Source of the DNA: Demequina sp. NBRC 110055
GTDB lineage: Bacteria; Actinomycetota; Actinomycetes; Actinomycetales; Demequinaceae
DNA: 64,000 nt
Direction: 5' to 3'
NCBI RefSeq assembly: GCF_002090135.1
Contig: NZ_BBRL01000004.1
Location: 1,178,001-1,242,000, forward strand
Shown: positions 63,738-64,000 of the stretch, in pieces
Layout of the letters: every line of letters starts with the position of its first letter
Numbering within the stretch: the first letter of the stretch is position 1
Made by a program: the position numbers and the translations under genes
The notes under the pieces: model-generated
The model's database searches: none
What the model was told of the DNA's origin: nothing
The model's input: the letters and a program-made list of their open reading frames with translations, nothing else

Positions 63738-63755
63738 AGTGTTTACGTAGTGTTT
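63738..63755 (+). promoter_or_regulatory. 11-bp-phased direct repeat upstream of the nuclease-like gene
   Basis: AGTGTTT ACGT AGTGTTT: two identical 7-mers with an 11-bp period, lying 34 bp upstream of a TAGCGT -10 box (63790-63795). OmpR/PhoB-family response regulators bind such direct repeats. The assignment is inference. Confidence 0.45.
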
Positions 63756-63824
63756 TCCGGCTCGCAACGGCCCCTTTGCTGTGTCCAGTTAGCGTGGCGG
63801 GGCACCTACTAGCAGGGAGAATCC

Positions 63825-64000
63825 ATGCGCATGCGCGCCACAACGGTCGCGGCCGTGACAGCATTGGGGGTGGGCGCAGCAGCCCTCCCCGCGACTGCCG
63901 CCGAGGAGACCGTCTACGCCAGCGACCTCATCATCAGTGAGTACGTCGAGGGATCGGGCTACAACAAAGCTATCGAGGTATACAACGGCACGGGAGCCGC
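63825..64000 (+). CDS. Secreted lamin-tail-domain protein, probably an extracellular nuclease (3' truncated)
   Basis: The window ends inside this gene after 58 codons. A signal peptide ([20 protein letters not shown], cleaved near ATA) precedes [20 protein letters not shown]. This is the start of a lamin-tail domain, which in bacteria often heads ExeM/NucH-like secreted nucleases or phosphoesterases. ATG 63825 follows AGGGAGA. The catalytic part is outside the window, so the nuclease call is inference from domain habit. Confidence 0.75.
   Translation, partial: MRMRATTVAAVTALGVGAAALPATAAEETVYASDLIISEYVEGSGYNKAIEVYNGTGA

Overview
The window is GC-rich actinobacterial chromosome. I infer a member of the Micrococcales, perhaps near Demequinaceae or Cellulomonadaceae. 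Support comes from NucS-type mismatch repair, the GlgE maltosyltransferase, a Rho factor with a long Arg/Gly-rich insertion, the order rpmE-prfA-prmC-tsaC-wecA-atp, frequent GTG starts and apparently leaderless genes. I see no tRNA, rRNA, CRISPR array, prophage or insertion sequence, and no clearly broken gene.

Layout. Bases 1-2.1 kb hold the end of an ABC exporter pair. Bases 2.2-9.7 kb are a sugar cassette: a ribose/galactose-type ABC importer (permease, double ATPase, divergent binding lipoprotein), a Gfo/Idh/MocA dehydrogenase, a TIM-barrel isomerase/epimerase and a ROK repressor. Bases 9.8-11.7 kb carry three small minus-strand genes (DUF389 membrane protein, SHOCT protein, DUF6325-like protein). 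Rho lies at 12-13.9 kb. Bases 14-16.5 kb form an accessory-looking patch, with an ECF-like sigma factor, a possible anti-sigma protein and a DUF559 endonuclease-like gene among copies of a 49-bp palindromic repeat. A secreted M6 metalloprotease follows. Bases 19.3-30.9 kb are housekeeping: rpmE, prfA, prmC, tsaC, a WecA/TagO-type transferase and the full F1Fo ATP synthase operon. nucS, an esterase, a GH1 beta-glucosidase and two alpha/beta hydrolases come next.

Bases 36.2-39.5 kb encode a 946-residue coiled-coil protein with 37 uninterrupted 11-residue repeats, most starting with Tyr. Divergent from it lie a two-TM protein, a lipoprotein and a YbbN-like protein. Bases 42.5-60.1 kb combine alpha-glucan metabolism (glgB, glgE, glgX) with an inserted beta-1,4-galactan locus: a LacI regulator, a GH42 beta-galactosidase, an oligosaccharide ABC importer and a large modular GH53 galactanase. 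The galactanase would cut galactan outside the cell, the importer would take up galacto-oligosaccharides and GH42 would release galactose. The window ends with a YrhK-like membrane protein, etfBA, a short-chain dehydrogenase and the start of a secreted lamin-tail-domain protein.

The most unusual signals are repeats: the hendecad protein; the 49-bp palindrome around the DUF559 gene; a 57-bp two-hairpin element present twice; and a 14-mer, GGCCGATGCCGTGG, present in nine exact copies.
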